Shown here: positions 47,951-59,018 of the stretch, in pieces | Layout: the number at the start of each line of letters is the position of its first letter | Numbering within the stretch: position 1 is the stretch's first letter | From: Macrophomina tecta | Taxonomy: Eukaryota; Ascomycota; Dothideomycetes; Botryosphaeriales; Botryosphaeriaceae | DNA length: 64,000 nt | Direction: 5' to 3' | Assembly: GCA_024180945.1 (NCBI GenBank) | Contig: JAKSGN010000038.1 | Location: forward strand, 2,418,001-2,482,000 | Program-made: the position numbers and the translations under genes | The notes under the pieces: model-generated | The model's input: only the letters and a program-made list of their open reading frames with translations | Databases searched by the model: none | Told to the model about the DNA's origin: nothing

Positions 47951-50274
47951 TTATTTCGAGTCGCAGTAACCAGGAGGCTTGGTGTTATTTCCACCAATCC
48001 AGCTGTTGATTGTGAGCGCAGTCGTGTAGAGCATCATTACCAGGCCAATAACACAAAGCGCGACGTCCGCGAAGCGTTGCCAGAAGGTGCGCGAGACGGC
48101 CCTGTAATGCAACATAGGCTATTATTAAGTCAGCGACAGCATCGGCAGCTCCGAGCTTGGAAAAGACTTACCGGGTAGATGTAGACGAGAGGAATGCAGG
48201 CAAAGCTGCCTACAAGGGACACAAACTTGTCCAAATCGCCCGCGCCGACCCATGCGATAAGAGCACAGCACATGACCATGAAGAAGCGGAAAAAGTTCTT
48301 CTTCCACTTGACCCAAGGGTTGAATTTGCCCGTCTTACTAAACAGCTGCTGCGAGCTGATCTCGATTGCGGGGAAAATCTGCAGCGGTGTGGAGAGCAGG
48401 ATCGCAAGCGAGTAGATGAACTGCACACCATTGACGAACTTGTTATCCTGCGGCATATTCAGAATGATGACCGTCTTCGTTTTCGAACCGAACGCAGCAT
48501 AGGAAAGGGCTCCCATGCTGACAAAAATGACAGTGATGATGATCATGACCATGCCCAGGACCCTCGGGAACTTGGCGGGGTCCTGCATGCTGCTTTGGAT
48601 GGGAATGATAAGACCAATCCCCTCAAACGTGAAGATGGCTGTTCCGATGAAGAGCGTCCAGTCCTTGGGGTTGAAGTTCTTGATGTCGGAGATGCCACCT
48701 TGGGTGGCAAGAGTAAGAATGTCATAGTAATACAAGTAGACGAGTCCAAGGATAATAAAGGCGTCCGCAACCAAGGCCAGTTTCTGAATATGGTTTATGT
48801 TGCGGTAGAGCGAAAGTGGCAAGAAAATAACCATCTGCATCAAGATCATGTACTTGATGTCGATGAAAGTGCGGCATTTGGAGACAGCTTCAACGAATGC
48901 TTGAAGATTCTCAGAGACGAAGACGATATATGCAGATGAGAAACCGATTTGGCTGACAACGAGGGAGATGTTGATGAGGTTGCGCATCCACTTGCCGTAC
49001 AAGTGGTAGCCCATGTCTCCAAAAGATGCGTGGACGTAGAGACGGGTCGTAGTGAGGAGAACGAAGCAGTAGTAGCTGAGGCCAGCGACAAGGAGAAGTA
49101 CGAGGTTGCTGAAGAGCATGCCTCCGTTCAGGAAAGCTCTTGGAAGGAACAAAACACCAGTACCGACGAAGGATTTGAGCAGTAGCATGGCTGCCCCCGA
49201 GGGGCTGCCTTTGCCTATCTCCCTGTGCTTTCTCCTCTTGCGCTTCTTATGGGGAGTCAGCAAGGCGCTGTGCTCACCGGGCTCGCCGTCCGAGTCGTCC
49301 TCCTCTCCGCCAGTGCCCTCATCGTAAGCGTCGGAAGAAAAGTATTCGTCGGGTCCCAGAGCCTCATCATCTTCCTCCAGCTCCTCACCCGCGAAGTGGC
49401 CGTACAAGCTCAGGAATTCCAGGAAGTTGCTTGTAAAGACTTGAGGCTTGCGTTGGCCGTTTTGAGCGTTCGAGGGGCCTGGCGAGGGGCTGCCTGCCGC
49501 TCTTCTGATGTAATTCCGGCGGAACCCACCAGGCTGCTTGATGTTGTCGATGTTCAGCACCGAATCCTCCGGGCGTGGGCGGGCAGCGTGGAAACTGCGA
49601 CTTCGCCGTGTCTTGCCCTGAGCCTCGGCTTCCTGCTGCTCTGTCCAGCGGTAGATTTGGCGGGTAATGTCACCACCTTGCAACTGCAGACTGTCAAAGT
49701 TGTCCTGCTCCTCATCCTCAGCACCGTTATCACCGTTGTCCGAGCCACGGAAACCGCCACGCTTCGGCGATCCATACACACCACCGGCAAGGTTGGAAGA
49801 CGAGCCGTTGCCGCCGCCGCCGACCAGATGTCTCCTCACGATCTCATGATCTTCCAGACGGCCCGAGGGGCTCCCAACTTGTTGCGAGTTGAAGGAGCCG
49901 TAGTTCGTTCTGGGAATGTTCAGGCCGTCGGGAACGGGCGAAGCGGTGCGCAGAGGAGGAGTGCCGAAGCGCGGGGGGCTGCTTCCGCCGAAGGAGCCTT
50001 TCAGCGCGTTCGCGAGAGCTGACTCTCCTGGGCCCGGAAGGGATGACTTGCCGGGCTCCAGGCCAGCGAGAGGCGTCCGCGACTCGGGGATATCGCCGGT
50101 CTGGAGCTGCTGGGGAGTGGGCACCTGAGGCACTCTAGGCGACGGCACAGGCGACCCCAGGCGCTTCGTCGAGGTAGCTCGCGAGATGGAGCCCTCTGCG
50201 GGCGATCGGCCTCTGTCGCTCGGTGAGGCCTTAGACGGAGGCACCGGTCTGGGCTTGGAGTCCTGGTCGGGCAT
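47951..50274 (-). CDS. Vacuolar amino acid transporter, AVT3 type (AAAP family)
   Basis: Exons 50274-48172 and 48118-47951 encode 756 residues. The first 340 or so are hydrophilic, Pro/Ser/Gly-rich, with acidic patches (LEEDDEALGPDEYFSSD) and a basic stretch KKRKRRKHREIGKG. The transporter domain starts at AAMLLLKSFVGTGVLFLPRA, the family entry motif, and has about eleven membrane segments. The last exon gives PMLHYRAVSRTFWQRFADVA and a final helix. In yeast Avt3/Avt4 export neutral amino acids from the vacuole; a similar role is inferred. Two AG acceptors lie 14 nt apart: TAATAG (used here) keeps frame and completes the last helix, while the downstream TTACAG shifts frame and truncates it. 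It shares a divergent promoter with VHC1. Confidence 0.92.
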
Positions 50275-50931
50275 GGCGTGCGGTATTTGTTGACGGAAGA
50301 GAGGCAGACGAGCGGGTTGGGAGACGGGCGTGCAGCGGCGGGAGGGTCGTGTATGAGGGATTTGTGGGCTGGATGGAGGGAGGGAGCTATGCCGGGAAGC
50401 AGGCCACGAGCGCAGGAGCTGAGGGCCTATAGGTACGTCAGGGCGCGCGGGCCACCAGCAGAAGCAGGGCTCGAGGTGGCAGGGCGAGGCAGAAGAAACG
50501 GCGCAGGATCAGCAAGAAGCGAGATAGGCGACACAGAGACTGGATCACGCAGGCGGTGGAGGGCCCAACGCGCGACGATGTCCGGCTGGGTCGCTGGAGG
50601 TCATCCGCGCGCTGCCACTGCTGCGTTCTGCACGCTGCGCTGAAACGCCGACGTGCGCCGCTCCACGCCCTGCCATTGGCTGCGCGCTCTAGCCCTGGCT
50701 CTTCGCCTCAAACGTCAAGCGCAGCTTTTATCCAGGCACCGCCCTCACTGTGACAACATCGCCCCGTCTCCAATTGCAAGCCCGTCTCTGCCTCCGCTTC
50801 CGCCGGCCCAGTTATGTCGCGGCGCTGTGAGAGCATAACCACCGCCCTGTCCACACACCCTCTGCACCTGCAATAACCCCAGCTGCGGCCCAGCCCGCAC
50901 TCACTACGCACCACCCGACACCACCGACGCT
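50275..50931. promoter_or_regulatory. Divergent promoter between AVT3-type gene and VHC1
   Basis: A 657-base region between two divergently transcribed vacuolar transporter genes. The VHC1-proximal part (50740-50930) is C-rich with poly-pyrimidine stretches on the plus strand. I do not recognise specific binding sites. Confidence 0.6.
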
Positions 50932-53900
50932 ATGGCTTCAGGCGGGGGATCGTCCCGCATGCCTCCCCGCCTCCACTCCCGCTCCAACTTCACCACTCGC
51001 GCTGCCCAGGACGACGATCACCAGCTGCAACGCCGCTGGTCTATCTCCCAAATTTCCTCCCACGACGAGAATGAGCCTCTTCTGTCCTCCGCATCAAGGC
51101 GAGGGCGTCGCCACAACTCACGTGAACCTGAAGGCTTCGGCTCCTTCTTCTCCAACCTGTTCTCCAGAGGCAAACAGCTAGTGACGAGCAACCCTGTATC
51201 ACGAGCAACATCTGTGGCTCCTTCATTGACGCCCAGTGGGAGACGGAGGAGTCATGGAAGGCATGCCTTGGAGCGGCCCCACAGCAGGGGACGCGCCCCT
51301 ACCGTGGATCCCTCCAAGGCTGGAGACGCAGCCTCTAAGCTTGGGACTTTCGCCGGCGTTTTTGTGCCTACCACTCTCAACGTACTGAGTATTCTGATGT
51401 TCCTTCGCTTTGGCTTTATTCTCGGCCAAAGCGGAGTCCTCGGAATGATGGCCATGCTCATTGCTTGCTACGCCATCGATCTTCTGACCACACTGTCCAT
51501 CTCTGCCATCGCAACCAACGGGACGGTAAGGGGTGGCGGTGCATACTACCTTATCTCTCGAAGCCTTGGGCCCGAATTCGGTGGTTCCATTGGCATTGTC
51601 TTTTATCTTGGGTTCGTTCTGAACACGGGCATGAATGCAGTCGGTCTTGTTGCCTGCTTCGTGCAAAATTTCGGCTCATCACACGGCAGCTGGGCCAATT
51701 GGCTCCCTGATGACTTCTGGTGGCAGTATTTGTGGGCGACCGTCGTACTAGTCGTCTGCACTGCGGTATGCTTAGCGGGCAGTGGCCTTTTTGCCCGGTG
51801 CAGTAACGCACTTCTCGTCATCGTTCTCATTGCTACATTCAGCATCCCCATCTCCACACTTGTGCAGCACCCTTTCACAAATATGAAGCTGGGCATTGAG
51901 TATACGGGACTCAGCCTCGAGACACTCCGAGGCAATCTGTTGCCGAGACTCACTAAAGGTGCGGCAGGCAGCCAGATGAAGGGCAAGGAGACGTGGCAGG
52001 ACTTGTTTGGCATACTGTTTCCGGCCACAGGCGGAATCTTTGCGTCAGTCAGCCTTCTCCCCACATCTTCGAGATCGAAATATTGTCATTACTAACATCG
52101 AATACTACAGCGGTGCTTCAATGTCTGGAGATCTCAAGAATCCGAGCAAATCCATTCCAAAGGGGACTCTCTACGGGTTGGGTTTGACATTCGTAACGTA
52201 CACAATAGTGATACTTTCAATGGCTGCGAGCATAACACGAATCTCGTTCTACAATAACGACAATGTCATACAAGTGGTATAGACGTGTCCTACCTCCCTC
52301 ATTTGGCAACGCACGTATTGACGATCTCACAGGTCAACGTTTCTGGCGCCCTTGTCCTGCTTGGGGAGTTTGCCTCATCGTTCTTCTCTACACTGATGGG
52401 AGTCATTGGCTCCGCGAAACTCCTTCAAGCTCTAGCTTGTGATAAACTGATTCCAGGGCTCTCAATATTTGGCCAGGGGACCAAGGGTTCCGACGACCCG
52501 ATCCTCGCAATCTTCTTGACATATGTGTTGTCACAGTTGACTATGCTGGCCGATATTAACAAGATTGCTTCTTTCGTCACAATGACCTACTTAATGACCT
52601 TCCTGGTTACGAATTTGGCATGTTTCTTACTCAAGATAGCTTCAGCACCAAATTTTCGACCCTCCTTCCACTTTTTCAATTGGTGGACTGCGGCAACCGG
52701 GACCGTAGCCAGCGGCATTACGATGTTCTTTGTTGATGGTCTATCTGCTTCTGGTTGTGTGGCCATTCTCGTACTGATATTCCTTATCATCCATTACACA
52801 ACACCGCCGAAACCCTGGGGAGATGTCAGCCAAAGTCTAATCTACCACCAGGTCCGGAAGTACCTTCTCCGTCTGCGGCAGGAGCACGTCAAATTTTGGA
52901 GACCTCAGATCCTTCTTTTCATCAACGATCCGCGGAGACAGTACAAGCTGATCCAGTTTTGCAACTCCCTTAAGAAAGGGGCTCTCTTTGTGCTCGGACA
53001 TGTCATAGTTACAAACGACTTTGCCGGGGCTGTTCCTGAAGCAAAAAGACAGCAAACCGCATGGACAAAATACATTGATTTCTCCAGGATCAAGGCCTTC
53101 ATCAATGTGGTCATATCACCAAATATTGAGTGGGGCACCCGCAACGTAGTCTTGAGCGCCGGACTTGGTGGGATGAAGCCCAATATTGTTGTCATGGGAT
53201 TCTACAATCTAAATGACCTTCGGACAAACCCCCTCGTTGATGTTCCGTCACCCAGACGACCCCGCGGCGAATACGGAGGGATTAGTCCTGTTCCAAGCTC
53301 AGCGAAACCCAAGGGCAAATGGAAGCAGGCCGAAGAGGATAAACTTATGGGACAATTACCCACAGACGCGATCAGAAAGGAGAGCGCTGTGACACCTCAG
53401 AGCTACCTGACAATCTTGGAGGACTTGCTTCTACGCCTGCAAGTGAACGTTGCAATCGCGAAAGGTTTCCAAGAGCTAGAGCTTCCAGCTCCCAAGCCAT
53501 CCGCACTTCAGAGAATGTTTTCCGCTATGCACATTGGAGAGTGTGAGGAGGAAGAGAACACGAAGAAATACATCGATCTTTGGCCCATTCAGATGTCAGC
53601 AGAGATCGCCGCGCCACCCGGTGCCGAGAAAAGCGTTTTGACGACCAACTTTGATACATACACCTTGATTCTCCAACTTGGATGCATCCTTAATACTGTG
53701 CCTTCATGGAAAAGAGCTTACAAGCTTCGGGTGGCTGTGTTCGTTGAATACGAGTCGGATGTTGAGGAAGAGCGTGGACGAGTGAAAGCACTGTTGTACA
53801 ACCTGAGGATCGAGGCTGAGGTGCTTGTTTTCTGGTTGGCATCCGGCGACCTGCAGTCGTACGAGTTCATCGTCAACGGAAAAATTGATGAGACAAACCT

Positions 53901-55161
53901 TGAAGCGCGACAAGAAATCGAAGAGGCACTAAAGGAGGAGGCGTGGTGGCAAGACATTCAAAACCTACGTGGAAGACAGGATGCCACCATCACACCGATG
54001 GAGGAGATGGCACAAATCGAGGGCTTCCTCGAAAATGCTTCGAACTGGCCTGGCACTTCTTTCCTTCAGGGCGACCGGGAAAGCAAGCCAAGGAGATTTG
54101 CCGACCTCAAAAGAATTCTCCGCCGAAGACGCAGAACTTCGATGAGCAGCCTAAAGCAATTTGGCGTTAGTATGGGCATGCGGACACACCGACTCCCTCC
54201 GGACCTTGCCGATGCGGAGGAAAGTGCCAGTTCACAGTCTGAAGGTGAAGATACGGGCGACAGCGAAGACAGCGATAGCAATCCGTCTGCAGCTTCAGAG
54301 AACGACATTGATGAACTGCACAGTGATGCGTCCGACCTTGAATCTATCACACCAGTACGTAGGACACGTAGTGCAGACGAGGGTGCTAGCCGCTCGTCAA
54401 CACCACGACTGCGTTCCCAGCGCATTCCCAGCGCAACTCCCTCATCTTCCACGGACCAAATACAGCACTCAAAAGTGAAAATTTCCGTTCCAGAGAAGCC
54501 TGTAACCGCTGGATCCGATAGCACACTGGTCACTTCTCAGCCTCCAACACATCCCACGTCCACACCGCAGCCAGGGAACAGTGACACTAGCCTCGCAGCC
54601 TCACGCCAGTCCCTGCCCAAATTCACCTCCAAACCGGTCCCTCGCACTCAAGTGGCTGCTGAGGACGGACCCGGCCCATCGATCATGTTCGCCGAGCCCC
54701 TCTCGCCAGAAGAGCGCCGCGGCGGCCCCGGTCTCGGCACCTCCATCTATACGCGCAGCGGGTCGCCGCAGGTTATCACACAGCCACCGTTCCCACCACC
54801 GCAAGGATCTCCACCTCCCATTACGATGACACAGGCCCCGCGACTCGACAGTCCTGATGGCGCTGCATCCGTCGCGCCTTCCCAGGCCTCAGGTTACCCC
54901 TTCCAGCAATCCGTCCCGCTTTCCTTCAACGACCTCCCCTGCCGCGCACAGCACCTGATACTCAATGAGCTGATCCGGCGCGAGAGTAGCGCGGAGTATA
55001 CGGCTGTCGTGTTCACGACGCTGCCGAGCCCGGTTGAGGGGACTTGTGAAGTTGAGCAGGAGAGTGTCAAGTATCTGGCTGATCTGGAAGTCCTATGCCA
55101 GGGATTGCCGCCCGTGATGCTGGTGCATAGTAATAGCATGACGGTAACCACAAATCTATGA
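50932..55161 (+). CDS. VHC1: Vacuolar cation-chloride cotransporter Vhc1 (SLC12 family)
   Basis: Exons 50932-52043, 52111-52276 and 52333-55161 encode 1368 residues. Yeast Vhc1 moves K+ and Cl- together across the vacuolar membrane. A Ser/Arg-rich cytosolic N-terminus (about 140 residues) precedes the permease domain, which begins GTFAGVFVPTTLNVLSILMF and LRFGFILGQSG, the SLC12 signature for helix 1. Further segments include VRGGGAYYLISRSLGPEFGG and the helix pair around VNVSGALVLLGEFASSFFST. The long cytosolic C-terminus begins near RPQILLFINDPRRQYKLIQF, typical of the SLC12 C-domain, and then has acidic and Ser/Pro-rich stretches before a conserved end, PVMLVHSNSMTVTTNL. The first intron uses a GTCAGT donor; the second is phase 0. 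The protein is longer than yeast Vhc1 (1120) because of the disordered tail insert. Confidence 0.95.
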
Positions 55162-55459
55162 GGGAATGCGGAGGGACAAGGTGCGGTTATCGTACTGCAT
55201 TTGGATCTCTTTCATGAAATTTAGCTACCCCGCGACTAGAGGGCCGGATGTATTCATAAACATGCAGATAAAGAAGCGGAAGACATTTAATCCAACAAAT
55301 ATAGTGTAGTACACGGAACAATGCGACGCAATCTCTCCGTATCCCTCCCCGCCAAATAGATCAACATCAATTAAATACAAATATCTCACAAGACCGCCAG
55401 TAGGAGGGAACTATATTCCTGACATCTGGAACACATTTCCCAATCGCAAAACCTCATGA

Positions 55460-56039
55460 TCACAACACGAACAACGCCGCTGCACCAACGAGTCCAACCA
55501 CGCCACCGACAACCTGCCTCGTCCCAGCACCGGTCGATGCAGCCGCTGCATTCGATGCCGTCGAGCTGGCCTCCAACGACGACGAAGAGGAAGAAGAAGA
55601 AGCAGTTGCAGTCCCGCTCGCCGAGGCGCTACTACTGGACGTCGAATTCGATGACGTGCTCTCGGACACGCCCGGCACTGTTGCACAGAACCGCTCGCCG
55701 AGTTCGGCGAGCCCTATACAAAAAGGAACATTAGCACGGTGTCTTTTCTTCTCTGGCTTGATGTGTGATGGCGAGGGAGCATGACTGACCAGCAATATCC
55801 TGGGACGTGCACGTCCCCGGATCGGCCGTCAGCGCCTTGGTGAGGTAGTCCTGCGTGAACTGCTTGCCGGTCATGCACTGGCAGACGTAGTCGGTCGCCT
55901 CGCAGGGGTTGCCGGGGGCGCCTGCGGCGGCGAGGAAGTCGTCGGCGGCGCAGGAGCTGGCAACGATGGAGATGTCTTGGGCGCCGGCGGGAAGGGCTGC
56001 GATGGCCGCGAGGAGGAGGGTTGAGAGAGTGGATCGCAT
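55460..56039 (-). CDS. CFEM-like GPI-anchored cell-surface protein
   Basis: Exons 56039-55790 and 55713-55460 encode 167 residues. There is a signal peptide (MRSTLSTLLLAAIAALPAGA), then a compact Cys domain, then a Ser/Thr/Ala-rich stalk, and a C-terminal hydrophobic tail (VVGGVVGLVGAAALFVL) with a small-residue site (STGAG) that fits a GPI anchor. The Cys domain has six Cys in the order SSC, NPC, YVC-QC, GTC, RFC, spaced much like a CFEM domain, and the core ATDYVCQC matches the CFEM centre. A standard CFEM has eight Cys, so two are missing. CFEM proteins often bind haem or act in virulence or adhesion; no specific role is claimed here. The intron has a GTCAGT donor and TATAG acceptor and splits a Gly codon. 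Confidence 0.85.
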
Positions 56040-57076
56040 TGTTTTGGTGGTCTTTTGAACAGAATTGGTTTGTTGCAGGTGTATCGGGGATCCTCGAACG
56101 GGGAAGAAGGTAGGGGAGATTGGTGCTTTATAGTGGAGTCATTCGCTCATGAGTGCTTTCTTTTTGTGCAGTTAGGTCCCAGAGCTTGGACGATATGCTG
56201 TTGTGGACGGAAGGGGTGTGGAGACTATTGTTACTAGGCTCTGGCGGATGCGCTTCCGAAACGTTGGCGTGACGATTTTAAGGTTCATACCCCCTGCGTT
56301 CAACAGACCCTAGATAAGCCCCTTCTCCCAAATGGGTCGGCCGGTCATCAAAGACTTTGATCGTGTTTACAACTGGTGCGCTGCGGGGATGAAATAAACG
56401 CGAACGGACGGTCCATTTGGCAGCGTTCGGCGGTGTATAGTCGTGCCTTGGTACCATCAGGACACTTGCGAGCGCGAAGGATGGAAAGGGCTTGGATTTC
56501 CCATACCCTGGACCCGTTCATGCATCTGGGCGCAGCGGGAAAGCGGGGGGTTTAGTGCTGGCTTGCCTGTTCCTGTTACTTCATCAACTAGTGCTGATCG
56601 GCATTCGTCGTTGGCAGCTGCGGGACCCCCTCGCTAAGATCGGAACGGGTGAACTGAAGCATTGCTGCAAGTCATCCGCGATCTGTCCCGGGCATGGGGC
56701 ATCCGTGGAGCAGACATGCTTCATCCCTACTCCGTCCGCCGCCGCCGGGCAAGCTACCTCGCGTGCTGGTCTTAGGCTGCGCTATTCGAACTACGCATCC
56801 CGCGTGATATACAACAGGCTTGACTACTGCAAGCCGCATGTCTACCGCACTGCCAAGCCAAAGCGTGGCTTTAGGTAGGCACTGGGAAGAAAATCAGCAG
56901 TGGGGAGTCCAACTAGCAAAAAGACTCGAGACAAGCTACCAACAGGGGATTTGTGCTTTCAGGATATTGTGAACTCAGATTCATCCATTCGTGAGTGTTA
57001 GACGCTGCTGTATTCAGTCTGTCCGTGATATCTTCGTTTGTTCTGAATCTTCCTCTCCCTATCTCCAGAGATGCAA
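56040..57076. other. Region between quinone oxidoreductase 3' end and CFEM-like start
   Basis: About 1.04 kb. The left 200 bases are the promoter side of the CFEM-like gene. The rest shows only short frames on the plus strand (for example 56492-56878) with no recognisable domain. Confidence 0.5.
56127..56132 (-). promoter_or_regulatory. Possible TATA box of the CFEM-like gene
   Basis: Read on the minus strand the sequence is CTATAAAG, ending 88 bases before the start codon at 56039. Position and sequence fit a TATA box for the CFEM-like gene. No transcription start is known, so this is an inference from position. Confidence 0.4.
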
Positions 57077-58105
57077 TCAAGCGAGAACCACAATCTTCCC
57101 GTTCGCCCGGTTCGCCTCCATCACCCGATGTGCCTGTACAATGTCCTCCAACTTGAATACCTTTCCGACCTTCACCTTCAGCTTGCCAGCGACAACCTCT
57201 CCGGCGAACTTCTTTAACGGCGTGTCGACAAAATTCCTCTCAGAGCCCCCGTAGACCGTCAGGCAAACATTAGCGGGAATGAACTCCATCGGGCTCACCT
57301 CCTTCAGCATCCACTCATTCCCGACTATTCCCGTCATCGATACGATCCCACCCTCTCTCGTACACAGCAGCGAGTCCCTCAAACTCACCGTCCCAATCAA
57401 CTCCAACACCTTATCAAACTTGGCCTCCTCCTCCTTAAACCTCTCCGCCAACGCCCCATCATCCAACACCGTCTCCTCCGCGCCCGCCTCCCTCATCAAC
57501 TCGAACTTCTCCTCACTCCGACTCGTCGCGACCACGTGTGCACCCAGGCTCTTAGCCAATGCCGCGGCCATCAATCCCACACTCGTCGTGCCCCCCCTAA
57601 TTAACACCCTCTCCCCTTCACCAACTCTCAAACTCCGCGTCAATGCCCCCCACGCCGTCTGCAGCATCTCCGGCAACGCGCCCAACACCTCCCAGCGCAG
57701 GCCCATCTCCACCATCTCCTCCTCGCTCCGCGCGACCACGACGACCTGGCCCGCAGGCACGCACGTGTACTCGGCATAGCCGCCGTCGAACATCCTGCCC
57801 ATGCCACCCATGGCCGTCGCAACGACGGCACCGACGGGGAACCTGTCCTCATTGCCCGGCGCGGCGGCAACGGTACCGGTGGCCTCGATGCCGAGGACGC
57901 GCGGGAAGGGCGCGGCGGGGCCGGAGTGGCCCTGGCGCGTGAAGAGCTCGGAGCGGTTGAGACCGAAGGCGCGCACGCGGATGAGCACTTCGGGCGTCGG
58001 GGCGGCTTTGGGCGTCGGAATGGGAAGGGATTCGATTTGGAGGACCTCGGGGCCGCCGGGCGCGCGGATGACGACGCCGCGCATGGTCTTGGAGATCGGT
58101 GGCAT
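57077..58105 (-). CDS. Quinone oxidoreductase-like protein, medium-chain dehydrogenase/reductase
   Basis: A single exon of 342 residues, the usual length for this family. The N-terminal GroES-like fold starts [19 protein letters not shown] and has [19 protein letters not shown] and [14 protein letters not shown]. The nucleotide-binding half has [20 protein letters not shown], the MDR glycine-rich motif (usually GGAxxVG), and [19 protein letters not shown]. The structural zinc lobe of classical alcohol dehydrogenases is absent, placing it in the zinc-independent QOR group, which reduces quinones or enoyl groups with NADPH. The actual substrate is unknown. The initiator at 58105 fits family starts. 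Confidence 0.9.
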   Translation of the reverse strand: MPPISKTMRGVVIRAPGGPEVLQIESLPIPTPKAAPTPEVLIRVRAFGLNRSELFTRQGHSGPAAPFPRVLGIEATGTVAAAPGNEDRFPVGAVVATAMGGMGRMFDGGYAEYTCVPAGQVVVVARSEEEMVEMGLRWEVLGALPEMLQTAWGALTRSLRVGEGERVLIRGGTTSVGLMAAALAKSLGAHVVATSRSEEKFELMREAGAEETVLDDGALAERFKEEEAKFDKVLELIGTVSLRDSLLCTREGGIVSMTGIVGNEWMLKEVSPMEFIPANVCLTVYGGSERNFVDTPLKKFAGEVVAGKLKVKVGKVFKLEDIVQAHRVMEANRANGKIVVLA

Positions 58106-59018
58106 TTTCTTTCTTAGTTTTCAAAAGGCGATTTCCTCTCGGCTGTCGGCTGCGAGCGATAGTGGTTTCTTTTGCGGGCGAGGTATGGCTTCTCTGGTAT
58201 TTCTACAAACAGGATGTAAAGCGTATCTGAACAGAAAGCTTAAGTATACTGCACGGCCTTTCTGAATAACGTGGCAATAGATTGATGGGGTTGTGAGAAC
58301 ATACTGTCAAGGCCATGGGATTTATCTGGATAACTCTTGTCGACGAGCCAAGATGCGAGCGCAGTACTCCATATATATTCCCAGCCTGCGGACTTTGCGG
58401 CACAGCTCGGAGTTACGACCCCGCACGCAGAACGCATGTGTTGATAAGAGCGGAAGTTATGCCGTTTTACCATAGTTAGTCAGTTGCATGTCAGCAAAAG
58501 CTATTGCTCGTAATTGCAGCAGCCAGATCCTTCAATATGCGTAGGGAGCCCTACTCATCCAACGCAACATCGAGGCTTTCAACTAAATGCTGAATTTGCT
58601 GAGAGGGGAAATGCGCCCAATAGCACCCGCAGCCTCTAATCAAGAAGAGGACCGACTGAAGCCGAGAAATGGCTCTGGACAGAACGAACGACCGTAGATG
58701 AAGGAAGGAAGAACAGGAAAACATCGTAAATTAAAAGTCGCCCAGCAAGGCCTCTGGCTACTTGTCAACATACAAATATGAAATACAAGAAAGGAAAAGA
58801 AAAACAATAAAGGGGGAATAAACTACGGTGAGGGGTATCAGTGGGTTGGGCGTCCTTCTCTCCACGACCGTCTCCGATGCCCAAAATTCGATTCTTCATC
58901 GGAAACCTCATTCCATGACCAATTCGACATCCCTCCATTCTTCCCCATCTCAAAATCACTCGAAATCTTCCTCTTCCCACCTCTACACTCACCATCTCAA
59001 CTCCTTACCTACTCACCT
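58106..59018. other. Region between the cysteine-rich membrane protein 3' end and the oxidoreductase start
   Basis: These 913 bases hold the promoter of the oxidoreductase gene and the 3' flank of the cysteine-rich membrane protein gene. The plus-strand frame 58828-59292 overlaps that gene's coding end in antisense and is not supported as a gene. Confidence 0.5.

Noticed and set aside
49225..50022. Plus-strand frame opposite the AVT3-type gene
   Set aside because: Antisense to the hydrophilic N-terminal half of the transporter; no recognisable motif.
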